The notes under the pieces were generated by a model. That model made no database searches and was not told the origin of the DNA. It was given only the letters and a program-made list of their open reading frames with translations. The translations under genes were made by a program, and so were the position numbers. From NCBI GenBank assembly GCA_009801085.1, contig VNWV01000007.1:2108001-2172000 (forward strand): a DNA stretch of 64,000 nucleotides. The letters run 5' to 3'. Shown here piece by piece: positions 21,945 through 32,914 of this stretch. This stretch comes from Lasiodiplodia sp. COLG20. Its lineage: Eukaryota; Ascomycota; Dothideomycetes; Botryosphaeriales; Botryosphaeriaceae. Positions within the stretch are counted from its first letter, which is position 1. Every line of letters starts with the position of its first letter.

Positions 21945-23207
21945 CTTCTTTCACAACACACACCACCACTCATTTTCCCCCTTCCATCATCCACGCCCTC
22001 TTCTGCGATTTTCGGCGCTGCGTTTTGAACATGAGGTTGGTCTTGACTATTATGGGAGGAATTTTACTAGGGGAGGAATTCTGTCGTTACGGGAGGAATT
22101 TTATCGTTTAATATGTGCTGTGTTCATGGCGAGCTCTATTAGGTCCGGCTTTCATATTGTTGGAAGTGATTTTATAACGGTATGTTATATTGTGGGATTA
22201 GCGTTGAGAACACTCGGCGGCGGTATGTTTCTTTATCTTGTACTTTTTAATTTGTCGTTTAGATACCACAGTGCCTAGCGCTTCGATATAGCAGCCTTGA
22301 GAGAAGGTTGCAAACAGCCGAGATGCAGAAGGCAATATCGCACTAAAATGACAGTAGTCAGAACCCGTGCCAGCGATTCACACACAAAAGCTTACGACTC
22401 ACCGCTCCCATAGGCGTGCATCCGCAGCTCTACAGTTAGCCCAATAATTACCCAGAACAGCTAGCGCATGCACGACGTGAACGCAATAAGGTCGATTCTC
22501 ATTGGCTAGCATATACCAATGCCCCCTCGCACGGTCCAAGCCGACGTAAGCTCAATGTTACTGATCCCCGCCAACAGCAGCAAGAAACAGGAGGTTTCTC
22601 GGCGGCCGCGTCACCTCTCTTTTCAAACAGACAGCCACGAGCAACCCAACTACGTAGTCGTGGTGGCTAAGCTTTCGCCAAGTCGTGCGAAGCTTTGGTG
22701 GGCTGGCTGGTCTAGACGATTGCGTGATCGAGGAGACGTCCACCTCCGCAAAAAGACTTGCCAAGCTCAGGATCGACCTTGGAGAAAGAGCAACAACAAT
22801 AGAGTTTCGTGTTTGGATTTCAGCCGCGCGTCCGAACAGGCATTGTGAGTTTTTCCATGCGCGAATGCGGAGTAGGCCTTGACAGAGATCAGGCCTGCAA
22901 TGCGCACGAAACGCGCTAAGGCCTGACGCAGGTACGCGCAACGAACGGCAAACACACTAAACCTCCAACTGCCGGGGAGAAGATCGACGTAGAGCGTACG
23001 CGGCCCGTAAATGGCGACATAACGCCGCCAATGGGCTGCTGCGGAATTCATTGAGGGCCTTGATTACGACGCTGGCGAATGGCCAGAGCCTTGAAAGTAG
23101 GTGCAGCGGGTATACATACCTATAGGGCGGTCTTCTGTACTTCTATTCCTCTTCTCTTCAACTCGATCAGCCCTCATCCTTCGACACTTTCAGCTGAAGC
23201 CGCCACG
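21945..23207. other. Intergenic
   Basis: 1.26 kb, no supported gene. A decamer GGGAGGAATT occurs three times at 22054, 22071 and 22091. Small overlapping frames at 22.5-23.05 kb carry no motif. Confidence 0.55.
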
Positions 23208-24382
23208 ATGAAGTCCTCCACGCCCGTTGCAGCGCTGCTCCCGGCGCTCGCCTCAGCAACCACGCACCACCTCTTCGTCGGCACATTCTCCGGCGCAAAC
23301 CTCTACGCCGTCGAGTTTGACGACCAAGCGCTGACGCTCACGCTCGCGGCCAACATCAGCGCGCACGCCGCACACGCCTGGATCAACCTGTCGCACGACA
23401 AGAAGGCCCTCTACGCCGTCGAGGACGGCGGGTGGACGTCGTACTCTGTCGACAACGCCAGCTCGCTCACGCACACGGCGACAGTGCCCCTGGGCGGCGC
23501 CAACTGCAGCTCTGATCGCAGCATTTTCGTCCTGGGCTCGCACGCGCCGCCGTACGCCGTCTACGGTGACCCATTCGGCAACTGCGCCAACGTGCTGCAC
23601 GTCGACGCCGACACGGGCGCGCTGGCCGAGGTCGCGCAGAACGTCAGCTACTCGTCCGGCTCGGGGGTGCACGGGCTGGCGCTGTCGCCCGACGGCCGCT
23701 TCCTGTACTCGGCGGACGACTCGGGCAACGCCGTGTGGACGCACGAGGTGGATGCTACCACGGGCTTGCTGACGCAGATCAGCAAGCTGGATGGTCCGTC
23801 GAGCGGCTCCAACCCGCGCCATGCGGCGGTGCATCCGAACGGCGGGTACCTGTACGTGGTGCTGGAAGAGGCGAACACGTTGGCGCAGTACCGCCTCAAC
23901 ACGGAGACGGGCGTACCGGTTTTCGAGAATGTGACCTATCCGTTGATCCCTCAGTCCGGTTAGTTTGACCTAGTGCATTATTTTTTTCACGATAACTGAC
24001 GTCAGTCCACCATTTCGCAGAGCTATCGAGCAACAACGCCAAGTACTGGTCTGACGACGTGGCCGTTGCGGCGAGCGGCAACTTCCTGTGGGCGTCGGCG
24101 CGCAGCCGCGACGAGACGATTCCAGGCTACATCAGCGGATACCGGCTCTCGGCAACTGGCGCCATCGTAGAGCAGCTCTTCTTGACCAACACGACGACGT
24201 CGGGCGGTTCGGCCAACGCCGTCACTCCGGCGCCGTTCGGTGACGAGTTCGTCGCGCTGACGGACACACAGGAAGAGTTCTTGCAGGTCTGGAGGTACGT
24301 CAACGGCTCGGCGGCCGAGGTGGTGGCCAGGCTGGACCTGCAGGATGGTGGGTGCTGCGCCAACGCTGTCTGGCTGGATTAG
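23208..24382 (+). CDS. Secreted seven-bladed beta-propeller lactonase-like protein (carboxy-cis,cis-muconate cyclase type)
   Basis: Exons 23208-23958 and 24021-24382, 62-nt intron (GTTAGT...TCGCAG, phase 1), giving 370 aa. The family covers 6-phosphogluconolactonase-like and 3-carboxy-cis,cis-muconate lactonizing proteins. Seen: a weak signal peptide (MKSSTPVAALLPALASA), LFVGTFSG and LYAVEF opening the first blade, the repeated blade motif HGLALSPDGRFLYSADD and HAAVHPNGGYLYVVLEE, NPRHAA, and the last blade ASGNFLWASARSRDE. Cys pairs (NCSSD, NCANV, GGCCAN) and NxS/T sites fit secretion. The ATG at 23208 gives the signal peptide; the in-frame ATG at 23079 does not. If it is a true muconate cyclase it would act downstream of ring-cleaving dioxygenases, but it is 13 kb from the one in this window and no link is shown. 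Confidence 0.83.
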
Positions 24383-25472
24383 CGGTCCTCCTGTACGGAT
24401 CATGACATTGGAATGAATGGGCGACATGTGACTTTGTCTTTAAGGGGTAAACAAAAGAAACCTTGCGCGAAAGGAAAGAATAGAGCAGTCGTATAACTTT
24501 TTCTTGACTCTACATTTGCCGATCGTGCATGGCGTTTGGCGACACTGGGGGGGCGGGCGCCAGCTTAAAAAGGCAGGCGCTTCCGGGTTTGCGATGACTC
24601 CCTCGGACATATCGGGCGTGGGTTTTAAAAGCGAGAGCTTGCTTTGTATTATTGGAACAGAGGGCAGAGTAAAGGAAGTCGGAGCGAGGTCCATCTGAAG
24701 AATGGGAGAGAATGCGGAGAGTGGAGGAACGAAGGGTGGGGCTAGAACTGGACGATCGTCTCAGCGCCAACCTTTACTCGCCAAGCACAGGATTCCCGCG
24801 ATGCAACGCCTTCATCGTGTCGTCGGCGAAGCTTTCGCATGCATTTGGTTGAGAATGTGGTGGCTGCGGCGGAGGGACGAACGAACGCAAGCAGAGTAAG
24901 GCCGCCAAAGGCCTAGAGAAAGCGTGAGAGAAGAGGGTGTGGGTGTGGTGGCCCAAGCTCCCTCGCTTCCCCGGCTTGGCTGCTTTTTTTCCCTGGGCTG
25001 CGCTTGGCCGACATCGCAGATGCTGACCACCGCAATTGATCGGGTAATGCTCTCGCGTACACGGCTTGATGCAACTCGCGGCAGGCCCGGGCCGAGGCCG
25101 TCATTTTGCGTTGCATTTCTCCTCGGTGGCTGCATTGCTATCACGCTGCCAAGAGCGCCGCCGGCCAACGGTGGAGGTTTGCTGCCGCCGGTTACCGCGT
25201 TCAGCCAGGTCGCCGTCCTGTGCCTGACAGTGATAGGCTGATCGCGCCAAGGGTGCTCCCGCTGATGCGCTCCCGATACGCCAATCTTTGCCGGCCCTGG
25301 TTCTGCAGCGCAACCCCACCTTGATAGCTCATGACTTTTCTCACTGCCGCGGAGATGGCCGTCGCCTTCAAAGAGCTGCTCATCTGCTCATAATCCCGCT
25401 CCTCCGATGCCTTTCTCTTCTCAAATTTTCCCGGAAGCTTGCCATTGAGCCTCACCGAGCCAGGCAATCACC
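24383..25472. other. Intergenic, promoter of the phosphatase-like gene
   Basis: 1.09 kb with no supported gene. The last 120 bp are pyrimidine-rich, as in fungal leaders. Confidence 0.55.
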
Positions 25473-26969
25473 ATGCTGTCCGCCGCTGCCACCGCCCTGC
25501 TGCTCTCCGCAGCCCCGCTTACCGCGGCCGAGAGCATTCTGGGAGTTTACATGTTCCACCGTCACGGCGACCGCACTCCCAAGGCTCTCAAGCCCGCCAA
25601 TCTTACCGACCTGGGCTACCAGCAGGTCTACCAGAGCGGCCAGTACTACCGCAACCGCTATGTCGCCTCCGACGCCGACTTCAAGATCGCGGGCATGAAC
25701 ACCGACATCGTCAAGCAGTCCCAGATTTCCGTGACTGCGCCCTCGGACACCGTCCTGCAGAACTCAGCCACCGGTTTCCTGCAGGGCCTGTACCCGCCCG
25801 TTGGCAGCGATGTCTCGACCGAGACGCTGCGTAACGGCAGCACCGTGTCGTCTCCGCTCGATGGTTACCAGTTGATTCCCGTCGGCCTGACTAGTACGGG
25901 CGCCGGCAGCGAGGACGCCGGCTGGCTGCAGGACACGTCCGACTGCGGCGCCGCTGAGACGAGCTCCAACAACTACTTCTTGTCTGCAGAGTACGAGAAC
26001 ACGCTTGAGAGCACCCGCGACTTCTACCAGAACTTGATGCCTGTCGTCAATGCCACTTTCGACGAGGACTATGTCACTTTCAAGAACGCATACGTCGGTG
26101 AGTCATCTAACTGAGCTTCTCCCAAACAAGAATGTTGCTAATACGCTGCAGTCTACGACCTGATCAACGTCGCCGAGATCCACAACACCACCATTCCTTC
26201 CTCGGACCTGCTCACCAACTCGACCCTCTTCCAGCTGCGCACGCTCGCCGACGCCCACGAATGGGGTCTCGCCTACAACTCCTCGGACGAGATGCGCGCT
26301 GTCTCGGGCATGCAGCTGGCCGGCGAGGTCCTCGAGTACCTGAACAGCACCATCACGTCCAAGGGCAGCAAGAAGTTCGGCATCCAGTTCGGCGCCTACG
26401 CCACCTTCTTCTCCTTCTTCGGCCTGGCCGACCTGCCGCAGGCAAACCCGGACTTCCGCGGCGTCACCAGCTACGCGTCGAGCATGGTCTTCGAGCTGTT
26501 CACTCCCCAGAACGACACGACCGCCGCCGACGTCACCACCGACGACCTGTACGTGCGCTTCCTCTACCACAACGGCACCGCCAGCGACTCTTCTGAGCCC
26601 ATCGCCTACCCGCTGTTCGGCGGCAGCAACACGTCCGTCTCGTGGAACGACTTCGTCGACGGCATGGACAAGTTTGCCATTCGCTCGACTGAGCAGTGGT
26701 GCACCAAGTGCGGCAACACGACCGGCTCGTGCGCTGCGTACGCCGACTCTACCAGCTCGTCGAGCTCCGGTTCGAACGAGGGCAAGAGCAGCGGTGGTGG
26801 CAACGGCATCTCGACCGCTGTGGGCGGCGTCATTGGCGCTATGGTCACGCTGGCCGTTGTGCTGGGTCTGGAGGCGCTGGTCATGGTTGTAGGCGGCTTC
26901 AGGTTGGCCAAGAAGAACAAGGCACCTGCTGCTGGCGCAGCGCCGGAAGCTGCTGAGACTAAGGCTTGA
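25473..26969 (+). CDS. Membrane-anchored histidine acid phosphatase-like protein
   Basis: Exons 25473-26097 and 26152-26969, 54-nt intron (GTGAGT...CTGCAG, phase 1), giving 480 aa. Histidine acid phosphatases hydrolyse phosphomonoesters through a phospho-histidine. The catalytic motif RHGDRTP is at residues 30-36, straight after a signal peptide of about 19 residues. Many NxS/T sites point to a glycosylated surface protein. The C-terminus has a Ser/Gly-rich stalk, one TM helix (about 436-457, VGGVIGAMVTLAVVLGLEALVMVV) and a short Lys/Ala tail, so the domain is extracellular. The usual distal HD/HAE proton-donor motif is not apparent: the expected place reads FGAYATFFSFFGLADL. Either the donor is elsewhere or the protein is not a standard phosphatase. 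Confidence 0.85.
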
Positions 26970-27313
26970 TTTTATAAAGGAGCCGGGATGTAATTTGGTG
27001 ATTGAAAACGCTTTGGGTGAAGATGAAAAAGGAGTGGATATGTTATGTTACGTTGAAAAGATACCAAGGGAAGCTTAATGCGCTACGAATCGACTGTTTT
27101 TTTCTTTGAGAAATATTCTCTACTCTGATCCGATGGCGAAATACTCCACGAATCATCCATCAACGCCGAGCCCTCGTATCAGACAATGTTGTTGCCTAGA
27201 ATCCAGCACGAGCGTGGATCGGCCTACGCCGCAGCCACGATTAAAACCAGTTTTCTCCCCACATCGCTCACCCCTCCTCCCCGGTGACCGACTCACCTAC
27301 CAGCCAGCCAAAC
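26970..27313. other. Intergenic
   Basis: 344 bp holding the phosphatase 3' UTR and the next gene's leader; nothing else seen. Confidence 0.5.
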
Positions 27314-28574
27314 ATGTCCAAGGAAAAGGAAACACTCCCACACCAACACTCGAGCCGAAAGAAGAAGCGCTCCTCTTGCCTACGCTTCTACATCCTCTGT
27401 TTCATAGTCGTGTATGCCCCCTCTCTCCCTCAACGCCCCTCCCCATCACCAAACACACACCGTGCTAACTCACGCCACCCACCATTCCCGCAGCATCGCC
27501 TTCATCAACTGGGGCTACAGCATCACCAATTACTTCCGCCGAGACCACCAGTCCGACCCCACCGACAACTTTGACAAAGAGCGTTGGTTCCGCGAAAGAG
27601 GCTATGAGCGCTGCCCTCCACCGCCGTTCGAGGGAACGCTGAGGCCGCCGCCGCCGCGCATGCGGCTGCGGATGATGCCCGAGCCCAGCGTGTACTGCTA
27701 CCCGCGCACCGGCGGCGTGTTGGTGCTGGAAGACGTGGGACCCGTGGATCTGGAGTGGTTGGGGTTTGATCCTCTGCTCACCGGAGATGTGGCGATGCCA
27801 AATGCCCTCACCCCCCGGGGGGAGGGAATGACGCAGGGAGATGGTAACAGCAGCAGCAGCAGCAGCGCAAGAGGTGAGGAGATGGGAAGAAGAGAGGAAG
27901 AGGGAGAGGAAGCAATAGTGAGAAAGCAAGAAGTGCTTGCCGCAGCCGACCAAGACGAAGAGGACGCGTTCTGCGATAGGCTGCGCCTCTTCCTGCCCAC
28001 CTGGTACCCCCGCGAGGTCGACGCGCTCGCGCCGCGCTGGTGGGAGCACCCCTCGCTCCTGTCTTACAGTTGCTACTTCTCCAAGTGCTCGCCCGACGGC
28101 AACTGCGGCGTCGGCCATGATGGAAAATGGTACCCCAGTTACGACGAAGAAGAAGAAGAAGAGGAAGAATGGATCTATGAAGACGACGGCGACGACTACT
28201 TCAGGACTGGCCCGCCCCCGCGCGTCAAGACCATCGGCTTCTCCACGAAGCACCCTGACGCCAATGAAACGTCGTTGGAGACAGGAACCGAAACTGTCGT
28301 GTGGGTGTACTGGGAGGACGTGTTCGAGGACCGCTGCATTGTGCATTGGGAAGATAGGCAGGCGCGGGGGCGGCATGTGTGGGAGCGGGACATCTGCGCA
28401 TGGAGGGTTCGCGCGGCGCGGTCGATGGAGGAGAGGTGTAGGATTGTGGAAGAGTGTGGGGGTGAGCGGTTTGAGGTGGGAGAGTGGAAGAAGAAGGCGG
28501 AGGAGCTGATGAAGAGGATGCGTAAAGGAAGAAGATTTTCGGGCACAGAACATTCATTTCCATTCTATTACTGA
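27314..28574 (+). CDS. Orphan acidic protein with N-terminal membrane anchor
   Basis: Exons 27314-27411 and 27494-28574, 82-nt intron (GTATGC...CCGCAG, phase 2), giving 392 aa. The splice completes one hydrophobic helix (LRFYILCFIVVIAFINWGY, about residues 23-41) preceded by Lys/Arg, so the protein is likely a type II membrane protein. The remaining part shows repeated acidic runs (a polyglutamate stretch encoded by GAA repeats near 28148-28172), a Ser run from AGC repeats near 27851, and tryptophan-rich segments (WYPREVDALAPRWWEH, WVYWEDVFEDR). Six or more Cys lie in the lumenal region (CYFSKCSPDGNC, RDICAW). No family recognised. Simple-sequence tracts suggest rapid evolution. Confidence 0.7.
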
Positions 28575-28833
28575 TAGAGAAGTGGTCCGGAGCGACGCTC
28601 AACTGTGTTGTCAGCCATAGTCAGCTGCCGCCATTACCAGAGGGCTAGGTAGGCTTCAGCTTCCGGTAGTGAATAAGGGAGTAGATGATGAAACTTAGAA
28701 TACAAGGTTGCTCCATTACTTAGCATATATACATGATTGTCACTCACGGAGATCAAGGAGCGGAAAGGGGTTGCAACGAACAACGAAGCGTGAATAGAAT
28801 CCTGCAGTACCAACTTCCCAACACGTGTTCCTT
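28575..28833. other. Short convergent intergenic region
   Basis: 259 bp between two converging genes; nothing seen beyond the shared 3' UTR space. Confidence 0.5.
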
Positions 28834-30678
28834 TCAGTACAGAATGAACGTTTCTTCCTTCAAATTCCCCAGTTCCGCTTGCTTCATTGCCGCCATCTTC
28901 TCAAGTCCACTGATGTAGCATTGGCCAATAAACCAGTATCCAGGCTTTTCTGGTACTCGTCGAATGATGGAAGGGTATCGAGCACCGTAGAAAAAACAAA
29001 CATGGTCCCCCGTCTTCATTATTCCACTTCCAATTCCCAAGTGTCCTCCAGCCGTGACAAAGATGCACCTTTGCTTGAGATATCCGTGTAACCACAGCCT
29101 CCAAGGATCTTCAGTACCGGGGTGAAGCCTTTCAAAGATTCCTTTGTTCGAGAACTGTGCCCCAGCGCGACTCAGATACAGCAAAAAATCGGCAAGGAGA
29201 TCATCTTTGATGGAATCCGGGTTCTGTGGTCCGCGATGATTGGGGCTATACATTAATGCACCCCCTGCAGTGATTGAATCACACAAATCCCGAAAGACAT
29301 GTTCCTCACTATGTCCGTCCATGATGTCCTTAAGGTCATTCCAGACTTGGATTACCTGATTGTATGAAGCGTCCGGAAAGAAATCTCGTAGCATGAGAGG
29401 ATTCGTATCGAATTTCTCGGAAGAGTAAATCACTGAATCCAGCATACCGCCGCAAATATGTAGTTGACGGCTCCGTACCTCAAATTTGGGATAAGAGTCC
29501 TGGATAAAGTCAGGAATTCCATTGGGAGCCGCCAAAATGCTTATGGGACTTTTCTGCCAAGCCCATTGCGGCACCCAGGAGACGAAATCTTCGACGTTTT
29601 CCTCCACATTTTGCTCATGAAAAACACACTGTAAGACGTTTAAAGGATTTGGCAACTTCATAAGTGCTGTAGCCATATTGAGAAATGTGTCGAATGGCGA
29701 ACTAGAGTATTCGATCGGGACAAAGGTCTCCAGCGATAGCTCCCGACTTAGAGCCACAAACATTGCATGTCCAAGTAAGGCGTAAACTTTATCGCGTGGA
29801 TCTGTGCTCTTGTACTGGTAGGTGTCCTGAAGTACGCCGTATATGGAAGCCGCGGGATCGAAGACTACGCAATTGAACCCCATCGTATGCATGACATGTA
29901 TCTTATTAAGCATACTTTGACGCAGGGAAATTCCATGGTTTGATAAAAGTCGAGGCTCGTAGCACAGCCAGCTGCAGGTTTTCGAAAAGGTTTTCCAGTC
30001 TATCAATGCTCTTCCACAAAAAAGCACTGCTCTTACTGCCAATCCAACTTCTTGCAAAACCCATATTCGCTCGAACCAAGCATGCCCCAATACTTTATTC
30101 AACTCCTTCCAGGACTCTTCCTTGACAGTTTTAGCAAGTTCATTTGTAAGAGTTGTTGGCTCAGTCGAGATAATGGGCTCAAGGTAGGTGATCCAATCGA
30201 ACGCTGCTTTGGCATCGATGCCTGTGCCACGTCCGAGCCATATCAGAACGCATTCAGCTTCTTTGAAAATGCGGCCCATTTGCATGACCTGATGTCCCTG
30301 CTCCTTTTTGTCGCTTTGGTTGATACAGATCGCATCAGCCCACAGGATCCTAGGTCGATCTGGGTGCCTGAAGTGTTCGAGGGCATCGCTAAGGTTTCGT
30401 GGAACGCGCAGAAGTTTCCCCTCGCATTGAATGTCACCAGTAGGGTAGGAGCCCCCCCAGCAGTATGATATCGCCTCATAAGCACGGAATGGACGGGAAA
30501 CCTCAATGTGGATTTTGCACCGGATGTGGTCATGATTTGACTCGGGGAGAAGCTCGACGAGACGGATGCAATTCTTTTCATCCGGTAGAGAGGCGTACTG
30601 GTACAATGGAAAGTCGTCTCCAATCAAAGTAGAAGATCTTGTTGCGCTAGTATTTCCAGAAGATTCCAGGTATGACAT
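28834..30678 (-). CDS. HET-domain (heterokaryon incompatibility) protein
   Basis: Uninterrupted frame of 614 aa from ATG at 30678. The HET domain occupies roughly residues 65-215 and shows its three signatures: YEAISYCWGG, RILWADAICINQSDKKEQGHQVMQMG with the following VLIWLGRG. HET domains have a TIR-like fold and trigger cell death after non-self fusion between hyphae; many family members have no proven role. The C-terminal 400 residues include TDPRDKVYALLGHA, the usual HET-family helix, and a final domain with the GDHVCFFYGARYPSIIRR strand common in these proteins. No NACHT, ankyrin or WD repeats are attached, so the recogniser is not evident. Its codon use is more AT-rich than in the housekeeping block, as is common for HET genes. 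Confidence 0.9.
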   Translation of the reverse strand: MSYLESSGNTSATRSSTLIGDDFPLYQYASLPDEKNCIRLVELLPESNHDHIRCKIHIEVSRPFRAYEAISYCWGGSYPTGDIQCEGKLLRVPRNLSDALEHFRHPDRPRILWADAICINQSDKKEQGHQVMQMGRIFKEAECVLIWLGRGTGIDAKAAFDWITYLEPIISTEPTTLTNELAKTVKEESWKELNKVLGHAWFERIWVLQEVGLAVRAVLFCGRALIDWKTFSKTCSWLCYEPRLLSNHGISLRQSMLNKIHVMHTMGFNCVVFDPAASIYGVLQDTYQYKSTDPRDKVYALLGHAMFVALSRELSLETFVPIEYSSSPFDTFLNMATALMKLPNPLNVLQCVFHEQNVEENVEDFVSWVPQWAWQKSPISILAAPNGIPDFIQDSYPKFEVRSRQLHICGGMLDSVIYSSEKFDTNPLMLRDFFPDASYNQVIQVWNDLKDIMDGHSEEHVFRDLCDSITAGGALMYSPNHRGPQNPDSIKDDLLADFLLYLSRAGAQFSNKGIFERLHPGTEDPWRLWLHGYLKQRCIFVTAGGHLGIGSGIMKTGDHVCFFYGARYPSIIRRVPEKPGYWFIGQCYISGLEKMAAMKQAELGNLKEETFILY

Positions 30679-32914
30679 TTCGAGAGCGGGTATGCACGCT
30701 TCCGGCGGATGGCGGTGAGCTTTTGAACAAATTCAAAGGCTTCCGGGTCGCAGTGGCTTGGTGACCTCGATCTCGCACTCTTGTCTGTTCATTCCATACA
30801 TCAGAACCGCCAGGCAGCACTGCTACAAGGCTGAGGGTCTATTACATAAGGTCTGGACACGAGTTTTGAAGTGGCAGCCAGATGAAAGATACGTCAGAAA
30901 CTTTGTGAATATCCCGGCGCTTGTGGCTATGGGGTTGAGTAAATAGAAAAGCAAAACTGTGCAGTGGAGGACCCCAAATGAGAAACTGCATTGTTATGTG
31001 TAGTCTGCGTGTAGACCCATATTTATGAATGATTGTTGATACACGAGAGTATGCAAGGCTGAGGCATTATTGACTCAACTGTGTCATGTGCCGCACACCA
31101 AACTGTCTTCATTGGTTGGCTTCCGCTCGATTCTACAGCCACTTTCGGACCCCAACAGTCAAGCGACTTGGCACGCTGGCACTGTACGAGGGCAATCCAT
31201 ACAGCTCTGTTAGAGGCTACACAAAAGGTTATCGGTAAGCAGCCACGTTCTAGTCACAATACGATAATGTCCCTTGCCCCTCGCATCGCCTCAATCTCCA
31301 CATTAACGAAGACCCTTTGCAGGGTTTTACAACAACAAATAATCTTATGTAGGATAATCACATTTGTTCGACACTTAAAAATGCTAAATCCATAAATTGA
31401 TGTAAGCAGTGATACTACCGTTACGAATTCAACAACGTTAAGATGATTGCATTATCTCTATATCAAAAGGCTTTGACGTGCGATATGCTGAGTGAATCGA
31501 CCACGCTGTTGAGAAAGAAATATTTCACTTGGAAGTGCTCATGCGTTTTCGAAATCTAGGTTTACAAATTAATAAACATGCATAAGGCGTTGTCTACTTG
31601 CAGACTATGGACGTGAAGAATGGTGAAAGGAGAAGCAGTGGACATCCATTGCCACACCTTCCATGATGAGATGACCCACCAACGCCAGGTGGCGTACTGA
31701 TGAACACTACATTTTACCAAGTGGAACTCTACTCAATATGGAGTCAGCTCAAGCTTTATAGAGCTAAGCACTCCGCCCACGCCCCTGCTCTTCATTTCCC
31801 CACTCATCGCGGGTGCACTCCATCCTTGTACACAGAACTTCTAACTTCCCATCTTTTTTACCTTTCACAATCCTCAGTAACGGCATTGTGCTATCTCTCC
31901 TATCATCCGGCCACATCTTTCACATCATGTATTTCCCCTTCTCACTCATTTTCGTCGTATCCTTCACCACGAACCCCGGATCGAAGCTCCACACCTTACG
32001 CCTCATTTGCCCAGCACCTGCGCTTAACATGCCGCCGACATATTAAGGGTCACTTTAGACATTCGGTACGACACCTGCCCCAAATGTGAATAACTGTACC
32101 CACGATCTCCCTTCGGCGCGATTAACCTCATATCGCTCGAGATGTGCACTTCAACCACTGGGACACCAACGTTTGAACGCTTGGGCCCCCTCAAATTGAC
32201 AATGACATGACGGGAAGAACTTCAGGCGATGTAAACTTGAAGAAGCTGCTTAGACGCCTATATACATAGTAAGATGCCTCAAGCACTTATGCATACACTG
32301 AATAACGTGCTAACCAATATTTATCTCAGAAAAACCGCTATACAGATATCTGCGAGCCAGGAGGGATTGTAAACATTGATATGGAAGGCTATGACGTCAT
32401 GAGAACTTTTGGGCCGTTTTGTTCCCGTGCGCAATCCGCCATTTCACTTGAGGGATGCAGTGTCTCACAGCCTCGGAAAGCATAAGCGACAATTGCCCAA
32501 TCCTTCATGTCGGGTCGACTTGTTCCTGCCGGCTGACCCCACTTTGCAGTTGACGGGAATCCCACAGGGATCAGGCCATTGCTGCCTGAGCCCACCAAGG
32601 TGTACGATGTTCCTGCAAGTCCCAAGATTGAGTTTACTTGGCTACCGACTTCGGTTTGGTCGTTTCCATTGCTCGGTAATCCACAGCTGGAGCTCGCGGA
32701 TTCGCACTGGACACCGCATACGGAACGCCGCCGCATTCTCCAACGTCACGTCACGTACACAGAAGGCGGATTGGTACCGCTCGGTATCTATTGATCGGTG
32801 CAACATTGTGTCCGACTCCAGTCTATTTAATCATCGCGGTCTTCCGACATTTCCACCACCATTTACTTTCCTACCTTATCCTGCACATCCCCCATAACAG
32901 GCCAAGAAAGGAAA
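30679..32914. other. Intergenic, AT-rich
   Basis: 2.2 kb of divergent upstream DNA between the HET gene and the LovD-like gene. AT-rich in 30.9-31.7 kb. No gene supported. TATTTAA at 32824-32830 is 85 bp before the next ATG and may be its TATA box. Confidence 0.55.

Noticed and set aside
27465..28553. 362-codon minus-strand frame
   Set aside because: Overlaps the acidic orphan gene entirely; its composition mirrors the complementary repeats, and the plus-strand gene has a convincing intron and TM helix.
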